Source: Xenococcus sp. PCC 7305 (GTDB lineage Bacteria; Cyanobacteriota; Cyanobacteriia; Cyanobacteriales; Xenococcaceae). Taken from it: 34,671 nt of DNA. Positions within the stretch are counted from its first letter, which is position 1. Each line of letters begins with the position of its first letter. The notes under the pieces are model-generated. The model saw nothing but the letters and a program-made list of their open reading frames with translations. It did no database searches and was not told the DNA's origin. The translations under genes and the position numbers were made by a program. The stretch spans positions 1 to 34,671 of the forward strand of contig NZ_ALVZ01000165.1 in NCBI RefSeq assembly GCF_000332055.1. Direction: 5' to 3'. Of the stretch, positions 27,001 through 30,000 are shown piece after piece.

Positions 27001-30000
27001 TGATCATTATTTCTGTCAGCAACTACTAATAAATGATAATTACCAATATCAACTTCTGGGATATTAATAAGAGTACTGGAATTTCTATTATGTCCAGGAC
27101 TTAAATATCGAAATCCTCTGCCATCGTATGAATAATAATCATCTTGCAGAACACTCTTTAAAAAAGTATCTCCATCATCAAATTGGTCATCTTTAGAAAG
27201 ATAAATATAATCATTCCAGGCAGCATAATTACGGCTATTTATTCTTATATTGTCAGCTAGTGCATTCGCATTGCCTGTATTTTCAACAGTCCAATTAATT
27301 TGAATAGATTTACTTCCTTTATTGATTTTCGGTGGAGCAGAAACATTAGATATCTCTAAATTAGGAGCTTTAATCTCAATAGGAACGGCTTTAACATTAT
27401 TGCTATTATCTGTTTCTGCTTGATAGTCATATCTATCACTAACAATTAAAAGATAGCGATCGCCTGTTTTCGTATTAGGGATCTCATCTACAGTTATATC
27501 AGCGGTATAACTAGCTCCAGCGGCTAGTGGAGTAAATGAAGAAGTAGAGACTGAATCAACTAAACTATCACTACTATCAAAATCTTCATCATCAGAAATA
27601 TAAATATAATCTCCGGAGCTAACAACCGCTGTTTCAGAGCCATTATTTTCAACAGTCCAGGACAGATAGGGTCTACTAAGAACTGTTGCCTCAGATGGTG
27701 CTGTGATTGATGTCACGGTGAAATCGACATCTGGAATAGCTAACTCTATCGGAACCGCTTGAATATTATCTGAAAAATCGGTTTCTTGTTGATTGTTTTG
27801 TTGATTAGTAACGAATAGTAGGTAGTATTTACCAACAGTTGTTTGAGGAATAACAATGTCACCTGCAAGGCTATAACTATCTGCTGCGGCTAAAGGCGTT
27901 TTGTCCGCAGCACTCAAAGATATTAACTGAATATCATTGCTGTCATACTCATCATCACCTGAGAGATAAACATAATCAGGCCAATTACTAGTTGCATTGG
28001 TCTCTCCCATATTAGTAACTGTCCAATTTACTTCAACAGTCTCATGTATCTTGGCAGATGGGGGAACAACGGTATCGGATACGGTTAAATTAGGTAAATC
28101 AAGTAATTTTAGGGGTACAGCAAGGAGATTATTAGACTCATCAGTTTCAGCTTGTTGATCAAAATAATCTGCTACAAATAATAGATGATAATCACCTGGA
28201 GCTTGCTCTGGTAATGTTATGGTTCGGGAACGAGTATAGCTATTTTCTGCTGATAAACCATATCTAATATATTGAGGACTCAAGAAAAGATCATTTTCAT
28301 CAAGATCTTCATCTTCTGAAAAATAAATCCGATCATACCAATAGTCACGACTAGCGTTCTCTGTCCCGGGATTAGAAACATTCCAAGACACGGTTAACTC
28401 ACTTCCAATATTTCCTTGAAGTGTTTCATCAGGAGAAGTTATGGATAAATCTACATCTGGATTCTTTATTTCAAGATAAACAGCCTTAACATTATCCTCT
28501 TCATTGGCCTCATCATAGGAATTATCGCGATCACTAACAAATAATAAATAGCGGAAACCAGTTTCTATATTAGGCAGACGAACGTTGAGGTTTTTAGTAT
28601 ATTGCTCTCCGACATTTAAAGCCTCAATAAAATGGTTCACTCTATTAACAAATAAAGTATCGTTATCGTCTAGTATTTCATCGTCAGAAACATATATATA
28701 ATCATATAAAACTTCAAGATCGACAAGATCCTCTGTTCCTGTATTTTCTACTGTCCAGGAAATAGGAAATGACTCATGGATCGTCACCTCATCTGGTGCA
28801 ATTGCAGTAGTCACAGTTAAGTTGGGAGCAACTATGTCAATTGGGACAGCTAAGATGTTATCTGTTTCGTCGGTTTCTACCTGATTATTATCTTTGTCAG
28901 TATAAAATAGTAAATAATAGCGTGTTGATTCCTCTATATTGGGTAAGTCTTCTATATTAGGTAAAGTGATATCGCGATCTATTGTGTAGGTTTCTCGTCC
29001 AAGGAAAGGAAACTGAAAACCTTTAAAATTATCACTTATGTGGATATCAGATTCATCATAATTTTCATCTGTCGACAGATAAACCGAATCACGCCAATTG
29101 GATGTAGCTAAATTGTCGCTAGCATTTTCCACTGTCCACAATATATTTATCGTATCTTCTGGTTTAGCTTCTTCTGGCGCAGTCGCAGCGCTCACTTTTA
29201 AGTTAGGAGCTATTACCTCAATAGGTATTGCTTTAATATTATTGATTTCATCGGCTTCTTCTTGAGTGTTATCATCGTCAGCAACAAATAATAAATAACG
29301 AAGACCAGCTTCAGTATCGGGAATTGTTACTGTAGTGTTAAAAGTATAAGCAATAATGTTTATTGATGGATCATTTTCGTGCAACCGTGAAACGAGTAAC
29401 GTATCATTTTCATCAAGTTCCTCATCATCTGAAATATAAACTCGATCATTCCAATAAGCATCGGTGGGTTCTGAGCCTGAGATTTCGACTCTCCAAGAGA
29501 CTGGAATGGATTCACCCAAATCTACCGGAGAAGAAGCAGTGATTGTCGTAACTTCCAAATCGAATTCTGGTTCAACTAACTCAATCGGGACAACATGGAC
29601 ATTATCTATTTCCGAATTTTCTACTTGATCATCAAAGTAATCAGTAATAAATAGTAAATAATTAGAACCTAATTCTATACCGTTAAAAAAACTGATAAAG
29701 GGAGTTACATCACTGTCTGTCGTATAACTATCCCCTACTCTTAATGAAGTATCATTACTTCGTCTTTGAGATTTTAAGAACTGATCGCCCGAGTCGAAAG
29801 TATCGTCATTCGAAAGATAAATGCGATCAACCCAACTAGCACTAGCGGCTTCTGTACCTATGTTGTTAACTGTCCAGGAAACGGGAAAACTTTCTCCAAC
29901 TGTCGCTGTGATGGGAGCAGTTCCTGTAATTTCTAAATTAGCATCTACAGTACCACTAATTTGAATCTCGACAACATCTATATTGTCTGTCTTATCACTC